DNA of 64,000 nucleotides from an uncultured Xenococcaceae cyanobacterium (lineage in GTDB: Bacteria > Cyanobacteriota > Cyanobacteriia > Cyanobacteriales > Xenococcaceae), in contig CALKUU010000034.1 in the NCBI GenBank assembly GCA_937996665.1, forward strand, positions 17,327 to 81,326, in the 5' to 3' direction. The notes beneath the pieces were generated by a model. The model searched no databases, had not been told where the DNA came from, and worked only from the letters and a program-made list of their open reading frames with translations. A program made the translations under genes and the position numbers. Positions 11,274 to 22,000 of this stretch are shown piece after piece (within the stretch, counting starts at the first letter, position 1; each line of letters opens with the position of its first letter).

Positions 11274-13040
11274 ATGCTTCTTTGTTTAACCATTGATAAC
11301 TTTGCTTTAGTAGATCATTTGAGACTAGATTTTGATCAAGGCTTGAATGTCTTAACTGGTGAAACTGGGGCAGGTAAGTCAATTATTTTAGATGCTATTG
11401 AAATTGCTTTAGGGGGCAAGGGGAATGCTCGTTTCATCCGCGCTGGAGGCGATCGCGCCCAAGTAGAAGCAACTTTTGAGATCAGCAGCGAATTCCAAGA
11501 ATGGCTGCAAATTCAAGAGATACCTCTTCAAAATAATCAGTTGGTTTGTACCCGAGAGTTATCTTTGGGTAAACAGAATCGGATTAAGTCGCGCTGTAGT
11601 TTAAATGGAGTTGTAGTTAAGCTCCAGCTTATGGAAGAATTTAGGGCTCGGTTAATTGAAATTACAGCCCAAGGTCAAACAAGCGATCTGCTTGTTGCTG
11701 ATAAACAAAGAGAGTTAATCGATATTTTTGGCGGACAAAAGATCATTCAGCAAAAAACAGTCGTCGCCAAAGCTTATAGCAATTTTCAAAAAGCAAAATC
11801 TAAGCTTGCACAAAAGCGAAAATCCCAGCAAGAACAACTCCAAAAACAGAGTCTTCTTGAATTTCAACTTAAAGAGTTTACCGAAGCGGAGTTAACAACC
11901 CCAGAAGAACTAGAAAATTTAGAACAAGAACGAGATCGCCTCTCTCATGTTGTCGAATTACAACAATTAAGTTATCAAACTTACCAACTCCTCTATCAAA
12001 ACGATGTCGATGCTTCTACTGCTACCGATCTCTTGGCTAACGCAGAAAAAAATCTTGAGGAAATGAGCGCCTATGATAGCAACTTGCAACCCCTTTTAGA
12101 AATAATACAGTCAGCGATCGCTCAGGTGATTGAAGCGGGACAGCAACTAAATGGTTATGGTGATTCTTTAGAAGCTGATCCTGAGCGACTAGAGGAAGTA
12201 GAAGTAAGAATTCGCACCCTCAAAAATCTTTGTCGTAAGTATAGCGGTGATTTAGGCGCTGTAATTGCCATCTATCATCAGGTGCAGCAAGAGTTAGCAG
12301 AACTTACAGACAGTGAGCAGTCATTGGCAAATCTAGAAACTGTTTATCAACAAACAAGTGAAGAACTAGACCTTGTTTGTGAGAAATTATCTAAACTTCG
12401 ATATAAGGCGATCGCGAAGTTAGAAGCGCAATTAATTAAGGAGCTTAAGCCATTGGCAATGGAAAAGGTTCTGTTTGAGTGCAGACTTAAAAGTTGCCAA
12501 CCTAGTATTCATGGAGCTGACGAGGTGAATTTTTATTTTAGTCCTAACCCAGGTGAAGAACTTCAACCTCTAGCGAAAACAGCTTCTGGAGGAGAAATGA
12601 GCCGTTTTTTGTTGGCGTTAAAAGCCTGCTTTTCTGCTGCCGCAGCTAGCTCGCAATCGTTAGTCTTCGATGAAATAGATGCGGGGGTCTCTGGTAAAGT
12701 AGCTCAGGCGATCGCTGAAAAGCTCTATCAACTCAGTCAAGGTAATCAAATCTTGTGTGTCACCCACCAACCACTTATTGCCGCAATGGCTGATGCTCAC
12801 TATAAAGTAGCCAAAATAATTATCGATCCTAACAAAAAGAACACTAATCGAAGTCAATCAGAAGGCAAGCAAGTAAACTCCGATGTTCGTACTGTAGTTA
12901 GAGTTCAAAATATTAGTGATCGCAACTTACGTGTTCAAGAGCTAGCCCAAATTACTGGCGGACATTCTGCGGAACAGGCGATCGAGTTTGCTCAGTCTTT
13001 ACTAGACAAAGCCGAGACTTATCGCCAACAACACAAATAA
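11274..13040 (+). CDS. recN: DNA repair protein RecN
   Basis: 588 aa SMC-like; LTGETGAGKSIILDAI Walker A, coiled coil, ASGGEMSRFLLALK signature, FDEIDAGVSGKVA Walker B. Confidence 0.96.
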   Translation: MLLCLTIDNFALVDHLRLDFDQGLNVLTGETGAGKSIILDAIEIALGGKGNARFIRAGGDRAQVEATFEISSEFQEWLQIQEIPLQNNQLVCTRELSLGKQNRIKSRCSLNGVVVKLQLMEEFRARLIEITAQGQTSDLLVADKQRELIDIFGGQKIIQQKTVVAKAYSNFQKAKSKLAQKRKSQQEQLQKQSLLEFQLKEFTEAELTTPEELENLEQERDRLSHVVELQQLSYQTYQLLYQNDVDASTATDLLANAEKNLEEMSAYDSNLQPLLEIIQSAIAQVIEAGQQLNGYGDSLEADPERLEEVEVRIRTLKNLCRKYSGDLGAVIAIYHQVQQELAELTDSEQSLANLETVYQQTSEELDLVCEKLSKLRYKAIAKLEAQLIKELKPLAMEKVLFECRLKSCQPSIHGADEVNFYFSPNPGEELQPLAKTASGGEMSRFLLALKACFSAAAASSQSLVFDEIDAGVSGKVAQAIAEKLYQLSQGNQILCVTHQPLIAAMADAHYKVAKIIIDPNKKNTNRSQSEGKQVNSDVRTVVRVQNISDRNLRVQELAQITGGHSAEQAIEFAQSLLDKAETYRQQHK

Positions 13041-13074
13041 AAAGCAGCTTAGAAAAATTTCCTAAGCTGCTTTT
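13040..13074. terminator. Strong hairpin terminator after recN, possibly bidirectional
   Basis: aaaagcagcttag-aaaaatttc-ctaagctgctttt. Confidence 0.75.
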
Positions 13075-13129
13075 CTAAAACTTTAGTTGCTCAAATCAGG
13101 AGTATTTTGGACAACTTTAATTCGTCTGT

Positions 13130-14806
13130 TTAGTCAGGCAAATAACCATTCAAACTAACTTTTACAGTTGCTGTTCCTACTTCACCACTTTCAGCAATAG
13201 CGGTGTAAGTGAAGGTATCTGAGGCTTCGGTAGGCGCATCCTCATTAGGTGTGTAGATAATGTTGCCATCACTATTGACCGTAACAGTACCGTAAGTTCC
13301 TTGTGTATAACTTTGAATACTCAACTCGCCACCTTCTGGATCAGAGTCATTATCTAAAACTGGGATATTGACTCCATTGTCCCCAAAAGTCGAAGCTTCA
13401 TCATCAACTACATTCGGGGGATTGATTGCTCTTACAACACTAATACTGTTGCTGGCTACAGCTCCATCTACTCCAGTTACAACAGTATTGAAACTATAAT
13501 TTCCTGCCGTATTTCCAGTAACTTCCATTTCAAAAGTTCTAGATTCACCATCTTTGACTTCATCGCAGCCAAGAGAGTCAGTACAGTTATAGATAATATC
13601 TAATCCATTAGTATCGCCTTGGCTTTCAAAATTTAAGTCAATCGAATTAGCTGTGGTTGTGGTTACTTCGGTAGCGACTTCATCAATTAAAGTCCCAATT
13701 GTCTCAGCTAGAGAAGAAGTCGAGCTTCCTGAAAATAGACCGCCAGTAGCATCAGCGATGGAAGAAGCCTGAGATTCGTAGTCGATTCCATAGGCGATAC
13801 TGCTTGAATTTGTATAAGCATTAACCGCAATTACCGAAATATCATTATCTTTAAGCGCATTGATAGCCTCGGTCTGGCTAACAACACTAGTATGCGCTCT
13901 TGCATCGCCAAACCAAACAATTAATCTTTTAGCATCAGGACGCCACTTCGTTTGATAGTCAGTGTCAAATCCTCCAATCGAATCGCCTGAAGTAGCAGCT
14001 TGATGTAATGCGAAGAAATTTCCTTCTGGATGATCTCCTCCTCCACTAGCAAACCAATTATCTATCGCTTCTAGTGCATCAGAGCGAGATCCTCCATTTA
14101 CTTTCTCTTGGAGCTCATAAGCAAGTTCGCCTCGGCCAGATACGGTTACACTCTTATAGTCTTTTGCTGTCCATGAATAACTGTAACCACTTGAACGATA
14201 TCTGTCATGAAAAGAAGATGACTGCCAACGGTGATATGTAGAGCTTACTTCGCCATTTTTTTTAAGTTCATAGTTGTATAAATAGTAAGTTCTAGGACCA
14301 TAGCGTGTGCCAAACACTGTAGTAGAGTTTCCATATTTAGCAGTTCTTTCATAGGTAGAAGTTGTCCCGGAAGGAATATACCTATGTGTTTGGCTAGTAC
14401 TATACTCATCCGGATTACCAAAATATCTAGCAACACCTATTTCCACGTCGCCGTAAGTGTTATCTAAGTTATTTAATAATGCGCTAGCCTGTTCCTGGAC
14501 GTTGTCAATTGCTGAGCCCATACTACCTGTATTATCAGCTATGAACAAGACATCGAGTTTTCCAGGCTTAGTGATTATTTCAGTTTCAACTGTATCATCA
14601 ACATTCACTTGGATAGTACGTTCCAAAGTAACTGTTTCTTCTTCATTGATGGTCGCGGAATAACTATCTGGACTAATTGTGCCTGAAACACCTGAATCAC
14701 CTTCGCTTCCTTGTGCAATTCCAGGAAAAATACTACTAGTTCCTGCCATCAAAGCTGCCATGGCACTTACCATGGTAACTTTTTTTATTTTTTTGAAATT
14801 AACCAT
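13130..14806 (-). CDS. Secreted VWA-domain protein with C-terminal tandem-95/cadherin-like Ig domain
   Basis: 558 aa; signal peptide, MIDAS-like DNTGSMGS in the VWA domain, C-terminal VVDDEASTFGDNGVNIPVLDNDSDPEGGELSIQSYTQGTYGTVTVNSDGNIIYTPNEDAPTEASDTFTYTA typical of tandem-95 repeats. Confidence 0.82.
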   Translation of the reverse strand: MVNFKKIKKVTMVSAMAALMAGTSSIFPGIAQGSEGDSGVSGTISPDSYSATINEEETVTLERTIQVNVDDTVETEIITKPGKLDVLFIADNTGSMGSAIDNVQEQASALLNNLDNTYGDVEIGVARYFGNPDEYSTSQTHRYIPSGTTSTYERTAKYGNSTTVFGTRYGPRTYYLYNYELKKNGEVSSTYHRWQSSSFHDRYRSSGYSYSWTAKDYKSVTVSGRGELAYELQEKVNGGSRSDALEAIDNWFASGGGDHPEGNFFALHQAATSGDSIGGFDTDYQTKWRPDAKRLIVWFGDARAHTSVVSQTEAINALKDNDISVIAVNAYTNSSSIAYGIDYESQASSIADATGGLFSGSSTSSLAETIGTLIDEVATEVTTTTANSIDLNFESQGDTNGLDIIYNCTDSLGCDEVKDGESRTFEMEVTGNTAGNYSFNTVVTGVDGAVASNSISVVRAINPPNVVDDEASTFGDNGVNIPVLDNDSDPEGGELSIQSYTQGTYGTVTVNSDGNIIYTPNEDAPTEASDTFTYTAIAESGEVGTATVKVSLNGYLPD

Positions 14807-15022
14807 TATCTCTGCAATTCTAAATATGTGTTTTGAAGTGTGTGTTTTGTGAAAATTCTTGATTTTTCTGCAAGAATGAACCTTTTTTAAATTTTGATTG
14901 ATTGCGGTTTAAGGAATATTGAAAATTGTTAGTAGAAATAGCTCAATCAAAAAGTTATTTTTGGCATTGATTTATTTCAATACTTCAATCAACTTAACTA
15001 TCACTATCTCAAGTTTCTTTAA

Positions 15023-15298
15023 TTAGTCGCAGAGTATTGATCTTTCTTCACTTGATAAGCCAATAAATCCTTCTGCCATATCCTTGAGACCTTTTTCTTC
15101 TCTCTTAGATAGGGAAAGTTCATCAGCCTTATTTTCAATTTCTTCAAGTACTTCGGTATGACTTAAATCTAGATTACAAATAGCGTTAAAAACAATTTGA
15201 ACTTCTTTTGACTGAAGAGGTACTCCTTGACCAGCAAATGCTACTCCTGGAGCGGCTAAAGTTAAAATAATTGCAGAAAGATTAATTAATTTTTTCAT
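15023..15298 (-). CDS. Small secreted hypothetical protein
   Basis: MKKLINLSAIILTLAAPGVAFA-GQG signal peptide; mature part has two Cys. ATG at 15298 preferred over the TTG at 15304. Confidence 0.65.
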   Translation of the reverse strand: MKKLINLSAIILTLAAPGVAFAGQGVPLQSKEVQIVFNAICNLDLSHTEVLEEIENKADELSLSKREEKGLKDMAEGFIGLSSEERSILCD

Positions 15299-15745
15299 GA
15301 TCAATAATAAATAAAAAAGTATGTGTTTGTAATGGGCAACTAATCTAAAACCGAATTAAAACCGTGCTTGTTTTATAACTATTTAGCTTGTAAATCGGCT
15401 CTTTGTTTGTTCTTCTATTTAATAGTAGCGACTGAAAAATAGATAGTAAATCCAAGAAAGTACTATTTAAAATATATTGATATGACTAAGTATTGCTTTG
15501 TTTTTTTGTTGAATGTATTTTTAATGTCAAGAAAGAAGATTTTTAAAAATACTTAAGTTTATCTAAAGCTTATCTGTTTATGATTTTGACGCTGTATTTG
15601 TTTGGTGATAATTATATTTTTTTTATTGCCAATTTAATATTATGTAAAAATATTTCCTAGTGAAATTACTTAATGATGTCTTTTTTTAAGGATAAAATTA
15701 TTGAGAATATGTATAACTTAAATGCTTTTTGTTTGGATTATTTGA

Positions 15746-15782
15746 TTTTAATCAGAAAATGTCAGCTATTTTCTGATTAAAA
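15746..15782. terminator. Perfect 15-bp inverted repeat (terminator-like hairpin)
   Basis: ttttaatcagaaaat-gtcagct-attttctgattaaaa followed by tattattttttctt; no CDS directly upstream on either strand. Confidence 0.6.
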
Positions 15783-15978
15783 TATTATTTTTTCTTAGTG
15801 AAAAAGATCATTTTAGATTGATGTAATGATTTTTGTTCGCTCTAAAAAAATATCGTTTTCCAATTATTAATCAAATAATTGATGGAAAGATGATGAAAAA
15901 ATAACAAGATATAATTTTATTGTTTTGGTAACTATTTTGTTGATTTATATTAGTTTTGTACTCCGAAGTTGACAAATG

Positions 15979-16006
15979 AAAACCCAATTGATTTTAATTG
16001 GGTTTT
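15979..16006. terminator. Hairpin terminator-like element
   Basis: aaaacccaatt-gatttt-aattgggtttt followed by gttgttg. Confidence 0.6.
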
Positions 16007-16188
16007 GTTGTTGCAAAAGTAAGTAACCTGACGAAGCTTAAGTCTCATGTAAATACTTTGGCTATATGAGAAAATTTCTTTACTTATTACCTTGCTTAGC
16101 TCTACAATAAACTTTCTCTAATAGGCGACGTAAGAACAAGAACTTAAACATCGCGAATTATTCGTTGTAATCAAATTTAGAGTTAACT

Positions 16189-17112
16189 ATGGAACAGCTA
16201 CAAGGAAGGGATCTTTTAAGCATTGCCGATCTTAATGCTCAGGAGTTGGGTATGCTTTTGAAGGTGTCCCAGCAGCTTAAAAGCGGTGAACTTAAGCCTA
16301 GATGTGATAAGACTTTAGGTTTACTTTTTACTAAGGCATCTACTCGAACTAGGGTTTCTTTTACTGTAGCGATGTATCAATTAGGCGGTAATGTAATTGA
16401 TCTTAATCCTAATGTAACTCAGGTGGGAAGAGGGGAGCCATTAGAAGATACAGCAAGAGTTTTGTCTCGTTATCTTGATGCTCTGGCAATTCGTACTTTT
16501 GCCCAAAAAGATATAGAAACTTTTGCTGAGTTTGCCGAAATTCCAGTAATTAATGCTTTAACTGATTTAGAACATCCTTGCCAAATCTTAGCTGATTTGA
16601 TGACCATCCAAGAATGTTTTGGCTCTTTGGGTGGTCTTACCATTACATATTTAGGAGATGGTAATAATGTGGCTCATTCGCTCTTATTGGGAGGTGCCTT
16701 AGCTGGTGTTAATGTCCATGTAGCGACGCCTCCTAACTATCAGCCAGATCCACAGATAGTCGATCAGGCTAAGTCTTTAGCCCAGAACAAATCTCAAATT
16801 TTAATTACTAATGATGCGATCGCTGCTGTGGAAGGAGCGCAGGTAATTTATACCGATGTTTGGGCAAGTATGGGTCAGGAGGATTTGGCAGATAGCCGAG
16901 TTCCTATTTTTCAGCCATATCAAGTGAATGATAGCTTGATAGAACATGCGGACAAGGAAGCAATTGTTTTGCACTGCTTACCTGCCCACAGAGGAGAAGA
17001 AATTACTAATGAGGTAATTGAAGGACAGCGATCGCGAGTATGGCAACAAGCAGAAAATAGAATGCATGCCCAGAAAGCACTTCTTGTCAGCTTATTTGCA
17101 GAAAATAGCTAG
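16189..17112 (+). CDS. argF: Ornithine carbamoyltransferase
   Basis: 307 aa; KASTRTRVSF carbamoyl-phosphate site, EHPCQILADLMT, VLHCLPAHRGEEIT. Confidence 0.97.
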   Translation: MEQLQGRDLLSIADLNAQELGMLLKVSQQLKSGELKPRCDKTLGLLFTKASTRTRVSFTVAMYQLGGNVIDLNPNVTQVGRGEPLEDTARVLSRYLDALAIRTFAQKDIETFAEFAEIPVINALTDLEHPCQILADLMTIQECFGSLGGLTITYLGDGNNVAHSLLLGGALAGVNVHVATPPNYQPDPQIVDQAKSLAQNKSQILITNDAIAAVEGAQVIYTDVWASMGQEDLADSRVPIFQPYQVNDSLIEHADKEAIVLHCLPAHRGEEITNEVIEGQRSRVWQQAENRMHAQKALLVSLFAENS

Positions 17113-17268
17113 CAAGAGTAAAGCCCAAACCATAATTACTCCTGATAACTAACTAATTGTTTTTGAGTTTTGACTCTAATTTCGGTATACTACGCCTTTT
17201 CTCAGCTAACAGTTATGAAAATTAATTGTTAGGAGCTGAAAACAGTTGCACTTGCAACAGAAACTAAA

Positions 17269-18387
17269 CTATTCAAACCCCATTACCTTGGCAACTTCAG
17301 TTAAATTTGCCTCTATCCCTTGATGCGTTTTATTAATGCTGTACTCAATTGCACTATCGGGATCTTTGAGTCCATTTCCAGTTAAAACGCAGACTATAGA
17401 GGAATTCTCGGGTACTTGGTCTTTTACCTTGAGTAAACCTGCAACTGAAGCAGCAGAAGCCGGCTCACAAAAAATTCCTTCTTCCGAAGCCAGGATTCGG
17501 TAAGCGTCTAAAATTTCTTCGTCCGTGACCGCATTAAATTCTCCGCTGCTACTTTGTTGGGCATGTAGTGCTTTGTCCCAGTTAGCTGGATTACCAATTC
17601 TGATTGCGGTGGCAATGGTTTCTGGGTGCGAAATTGGTGCTCCGGCAATAAAGGGAGCTGCCCCTGAAGCTTGAAATCCCATCATCTTAGGAAGTTTATT
17701 ACATTTGCCAACCTGATAATATTCATTGAATCCCATCCAGTAGGCAGAAATATTACCTGCATTCCCAACTGGGATACACAACCAGTCTGGTGCATTACCT
17801 AAAACATCGACTACTTCAAAAGCAGCAGTTTTTTGTCCTTGTAGACGAAAGGGATTAACTGAATTAACGAGGGTTACAGGGTAGCTTTCTGCTGCTTGTC
17901 TGACGACTTTAAGCGCATCATCGAAATTTCCTTTGACAGCAATAACTTCAGCACCATAAAGCAGTGCTTGTGCTAATTTACCTAACGCAACATATCCATC
18001 CGGAATAATTACAAAAGCTCGCATTCCTGCTCTTCTTGCATAGGCGGCAGCCGCGGCTGATGTATTTCCGGTGCTGGCACAAATGACTGCGGTAGCTCCT
18101 GCTTCTTTGGCTTTAGAAATAGCCATCGTCATTCCTCTATCCTTGAAGCTACCAGTCGGATTGAGTCCATCGTACTTGACATATACTTTAACTTTTTTCC
18201 CGATCCTATCAGCGATCGCTGGTGCGGGAATTAAAGGGGTATTTCCCTCTAAAAGAGTTATGACAGGAGTATCATCACTAACGGGTAGATAAGAACGATA
18301 AGTCTCAATTAATCCTTGCCAATTATTAGCAGCAGTAGCTTTAGTGGGTGTTTGAGGAATATTTTCAGCAGGCACAGTCGAAGTCAC
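17269..18387 (-). CDS. thrC: Threonine synthase
   Basis: 372 aa PLP enzyme; [49 protein letters not shown]. Confidence 0.95.
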   Translation of the reverse strand: MTSTVPAENIPQTPTKATAANNWQGLIETYRSYLPVSDDTPVITLLEGNTPLIPAPAIADRIGKKVKVYVKYDGLNPTGSFKDRGMTMAISKAKEAGATAVICASTGNTSAAAAAYARRAGMRAFVIIPDGYVALGKLAQALLYGAEVIAVKGNFDDALKVVRQAAESYPVTLVNSVNPFRLQGQKTAAFEVVDVLGNAPDWLCIPVGNAGNISAYWMGFNEYYQVGKCNKLPKMMGFQASGAAPFIAGAPISHPETIATAIRIGNPANWDKALHAQQSSSGEFNAVTDEEILDAYRILASEEGIFCEPASAASVAGLLKVKDQVPENSSIVCVLTGNGLKDPDSAIEYSINKTHQGIEANLTEVAKVMGFE

Positions 18388-18492
18388 AATAATTTAGTTA
18401 TTAACGAATAAATAATCAGAGTGTGTTATCTAAACTCTCACCATATATACGACTTAAGCTCTAAGCTTCAAGTTAAAATAACTCAAAACTTA

Positions 18493-18522
18493 AAACTTTA
18501 GATCGTTAAACTTTAGATCGTT
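18493..18522. repeat. Two-copy exact tandem repeat, 15-bp unit aaactttagatcgtt
   Basis: Copies at 18493-18507 and 18508-18522, between thrC and crhR. Confidence 0.88.
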
Positions 18523-18533
18523 CCTATCAGCAA

Positions 18534-20018
18534 TTACTTATCGCTAATCACAACTCCAGACTTTATTTTACCTTGATATCTACCCCGATTTGAAGGTCTG
18601 CCACCATTTGAAGATCTGCCACCGTATCCATCTTTGCGGTATCCACCACCACCGCGACCGGATCTTTTTCTGATGACTGGCTTACTAAAGCTTTCTTCCG
18701 GAATTTCCCAATCTCCTTTCATCCACTGAGGACAGTTTTGGTCGTAGACCATTTGCAAAGCCGCAGCTGCGATCGCCTGAGGATCATACTCATCACTTAG
18801 TTCTTTTACCAAAGGTAAGAATGATGCTACTCTTTCCCCAGCTAGGGTATCTTTGATTCTGGTTTTTAGTTTAGCAACTCGTTTAGCTTCTACTTGATTG
18901 CGATTAGGAATTTTAGAGGACTCTAGTTTCTGACGCAGACGACGCTCGATTTGTTTGAGCATGCGACGATCTCCAGGTTGAACAAGGGCGATCGCTGTTC
19001 CTGTCTTGCCTGCACGACCAGTACGACCAATACGGTGAATATAAGTCTCCGCATTGTCTGGAAGATCGTAATTAATTACATGAGTTAGATCATGTACATC
19101 TAATCCTCTAGCAGCGATATCAGTGGCAACAATTATTTTAACTTTGCCATCACGGAAACGTTTCACGAGTCGTTCTCTTTGAACTTGGCTTAAATTACCG
19201 TGATACTCATCAACACTGTGTCCAGCCTCTTGCAACTTTCCTGCAAGCTCATTTGCTGTTCTTTTTGTACGGACGAAAATAATTGCAGTTTCTGGTTCTT
19301 CGATTTCTAAGATCGGCTGTAATGCTTTGTATTTCTGCCAGCCACGGGGAACATTGTAGATATGTTGATCGATTCTGGTTGGAGCAGCTTGTTGTTGTTG
19401 AACCTTAATCATGACAGGAGATCTCAAGAACTGCTTGATCAAGTCCTTAATTTCTCTGGGCATGGTTGCCGAGAAGCAGACAGTTTGTCTCTCTTCAGGC
19501 GCTTGTCGCAAGATGGTTTTAACATCATCAATGAAACCCATGCTTAACATTTCATCGGCTTCGTCAAGAACTGCAACCTTAAGGTTGCCAAGATTTAACT
19601 TTCTTCTTTCCAAAAGATCGATAACCCTTCCAGGTGTTCCGACAACGACGTGAACGCCTCTTTGTAAGCTGCGAATCTGTCTGTCAATTGCTTGACCACC
19701 ATAGACATTAAGAACAAAAATGCGACGGTTGCCAACAAAGTCTTTAATTGCATCGCCAACTTGTTGGGCAAGTTCGCGAGTTGGAGTCAAAATTAATACC
19801 TGAACCGATTTGTCACTGGGATCAACTAACTCTAGTGCTGGCAAAGAAAACGCAGCGGTTTTTCCTGTACCAGTTTGAGATTGACCAAAAATGTCGCGTC
19901 CTTGAAGTAAAGCAGGAATAGCCTCTTGTTGAATTTGAGTAGGTTCAACAAACCCAATACTTTCTAGTTGCTGACTACAAGCATCGGATAAGCCTAATTC
20001 GCGGAAAGTGATTGTCAT
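18534..20018 (-). CDS. crhR: DEAD-box RNA helicase, CrhR-like
   Basis: 494 aa; SQTGTGKTAAF, PTRELAQQ, DEAD, SAT, HRIGRTGRAGKTG. C-terminal region and extension resemble cyanobacterial CrhR; directly downstream of rimO. Confidence 0.92.
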   Translation of the reverse strand: MTITFRELGLSDACSQQLESIGFVEPTQIQQEAIPALLQGRDIFGQSQTGTGKTAAFSLPALELVDPSDKSVQVLILTPTRELAQQVGDAIKDFVGNRRIFVLNVYGGQAIDRQIRSLQRGVHVVVGTPGRVIDLLERRKLNLGNLKVAVLDEADEMLSMGFIDDVKTILRQAPEERQTVCFSATMPREIKDLIKQFLRSPVMIKVQQQQAAPTRIDQHIYNVPRGWQKYKALQPILEIEEPETAIIFVRTKRTANELAGKLQEAGHSVDEYHGNLSQVQRERLVKRFRDGKVKIIVATDIAARGLDVHDLTHVINYDLPDNAETYIHRIGRTGRAGKTGTAIALVQPGDRRMLKQIERRLRQKLESSKIPNRNQVEAKRVAKLKTRIKDTLAGERVASFLPLVKELSDEYDPQAIAAAALQMVYDQNCPQWMKGDWEIPEESFSKPVIRKRSGRGGGGYRKDGYGGRSSNGGRPSNRGRYQGKIKSGVVISDK

Positions 20019-20152
20019 AATTTACTTTGTTCGTTTTAATTTTTGCTGAGATTTACAAAAAAACTGCAGAGTTTTTTATATTTTTTCTATGGCGTTCCTC
20101 CCTAAAGAAATTAAAGAGGGAAACTGGAAAAAGCCACTTTTTAATTAAAAAT

Positions 20153-21490
20153 TTAGACCGCCGAATAAGTTGCTACAGGAACAACTTCGCCATAAAGATC
20201 GTACGTATCTGTTGCTGTAATAGATACGGGAACTATCGACCCCAAAGAAGCTTCACCGCGCACATAGACAAGGCCGTCTACCTCTGGAGCAAATCTATCG
20301 CAACGTCCGATTAATTCTCCCGTTTGTGGGTTTTCTTGTTCGATCAAGACATCAACTGTTTTCCCAAAATAAGCTTGGTTATTTCTAGCGGAAATTGGTT
20401 GCTGAATTAACATCAGAGCCTCACGACGAGAATCCATAACCTCTTGCGAGATTTGGTTTTCCATCGAGTAGGATGGGGTCTCTTTTTCTGCAGAAAAAGT
20501 GAAAACCCCGACATGATCAAACGTATGACGTTGGACAAATTCTATTAGATGCTGGAAGTGAGCATCAGTTTCACCTGGGAAGCCAACAATAAATGTAGTG
20601 CGGAGGGTGGCTTCTGGCAAAGATTTTTTAATTTTTTCAATTATTTGGTCGTTAACCATTCCTTGCCAAGGACGATTCATGGCACGGAGGATTTCAGGAT
20701 GGGAATGCTGCAAAGGTAAGTCTAGATAGGGTAAGACATTAGGTGTTTCCCTGATTGCGGATATAACCTCAGTAGTTAGCCCAGTTGGATACGCATAGTG
20801 AACTCTGATCCAGTCGATATTGGTTGCACCTAATGCTCTTAGCAATTCTGCTAATTTAGGCTTGCCGTAGATATCAACTCCATAGTTGGTGGTTATTTGC
20901 GAGATTAAGATTACCTCTTTAACACCCTGAATAGACAACTGCTCAACTTCAGCAACAATTGACTCAATGGTACGCGATCGCTGCTTACCTCGAAGATGAG
21001 GAATTATACAAAAAGCGCATTTATAGTCACAGCCTTCAGCGACCCTCACATAGGCAACTCCCTCTGTTGTAGTTCGGTAGCGAGGTAAAGTTTCATCCGC
21101 AATATAGGTAGGTTCGGGAGAAACCTCAACTACTCTTTCTCCCTGTTCGGCTCTAGCAATCACATCAACTATTTTGTGATAATCGCCACTACCGACTACC
21201 GCTACTGCTTCGGGTATCTCTTCTAAAAGTTCTTGCTGAAAATGTTGTGCCATACAACCTGTGATGACAACCTTTTTCTTTGCTTCAGCTAATTCGACCA
21301 AAGTCCGCACTGACTCTTCTCTCGCAGACTGAATAAAACTGCAAGTATTAACCACTACGTAATCAGCTAATTCTTCGTTGGAATCGACTTGGTGTCCTGC
21401 GTTTGCAAGCAAACCAATCATATGCTCAGAATCTATACGGTTTTTCTCACACCCCAGATGGGATATGGCTACACTTGGCTTTTCCGCCAT
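20153..21490 (-). CDS. rimO: Ribosomal protein S12 methylthiotransferase RimO
   Basis: 445 aa; [13 protein letters not shown], radical [15 protein letters not shown]-terminal TRAM-like domain. Confidence 0.95.
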   Translation of the reverse strand: MAEKPSVAISHLGCEKNRIDSEHMIGLLANAGHQVDSNEELADYVVVNTCSFIQSAREESVRTLVELAEAKKKVVITGCMAQHFQQELLEEIPEAVAVVGSGDYHKIVDVIARAEQGERVVEVSPEPTYIADETLPRYRTTTEGVAYVRVAEGCDYKCAFCIIPHLRGKQRSRTIESIVAEVEQLSIQGVKEVILISQITTNYGVDIYGKPKLAELLRALGATNIDWIRVHYAYPTGLTTEVISAIRETPNVLPYLDLPLQHSHPEILRAMNRPWQGMVNDQIIEKIKKSLPEATLRTTFIVGFPGETDAHFQHLIEFVQRHTFDHVGVFTFSAEKETPSYSMENQISQEVMDSRREALMLIQQPISARNNQAYFGKTVDVLIEQENPQTGELIGRCDRFAPEVDGLVYVRGEASLGSIVPVSITATDTYDLYGEVVPVATYSAV

Positions 21491-22000
21491 ACGTTATCCT
21501 AATTTATAAAATGACCAATAATAAATTTCAGTTAGACAAGGAGTTATGTTGCGCCAGACTCAATATCTCTCGTTTGGTCAAGTTAATAGTGTATATAACT
21601 TCCCCTTTAATAACTCAACAAATTGAAAAATTTACTTTGTGAGTAAGGCTAGATATCGCCTCTGACTTCTAGTCTTTTCAGTTAATCTTAAAACTAAGTA
21701 GTGTTAATCAACCGAAAATATCAGATTATTTAGTTCTTAAAGTATTGTAACAGAAACTTGCACGATTGAAAATAACTCTTTTATCCGGAATTGATTCTCG
21801 ATTGGGTTAGTAATTCTAGCCCAGCATAACACCCCTTAATTTTTACTTAGAATTGATCATAGCAAATCTTTTTTTTGTTGATCAACATAAAAAAATATAG
21901 GCATTTTTTCTTGTATCTGCTAATTTTGTTTTTCTCGAAGCAGTTAGTGTATATATGGAAAGGATTTGATAAAATTTGCAAACCAGAAAAAGGATTATCT

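Noticed and set aside
17166-17242. Imperfect hairpin cagctaacagttatg...ttgttaggagctg after argF
   Set aside because: Several mismatches and no T-tract; not called.
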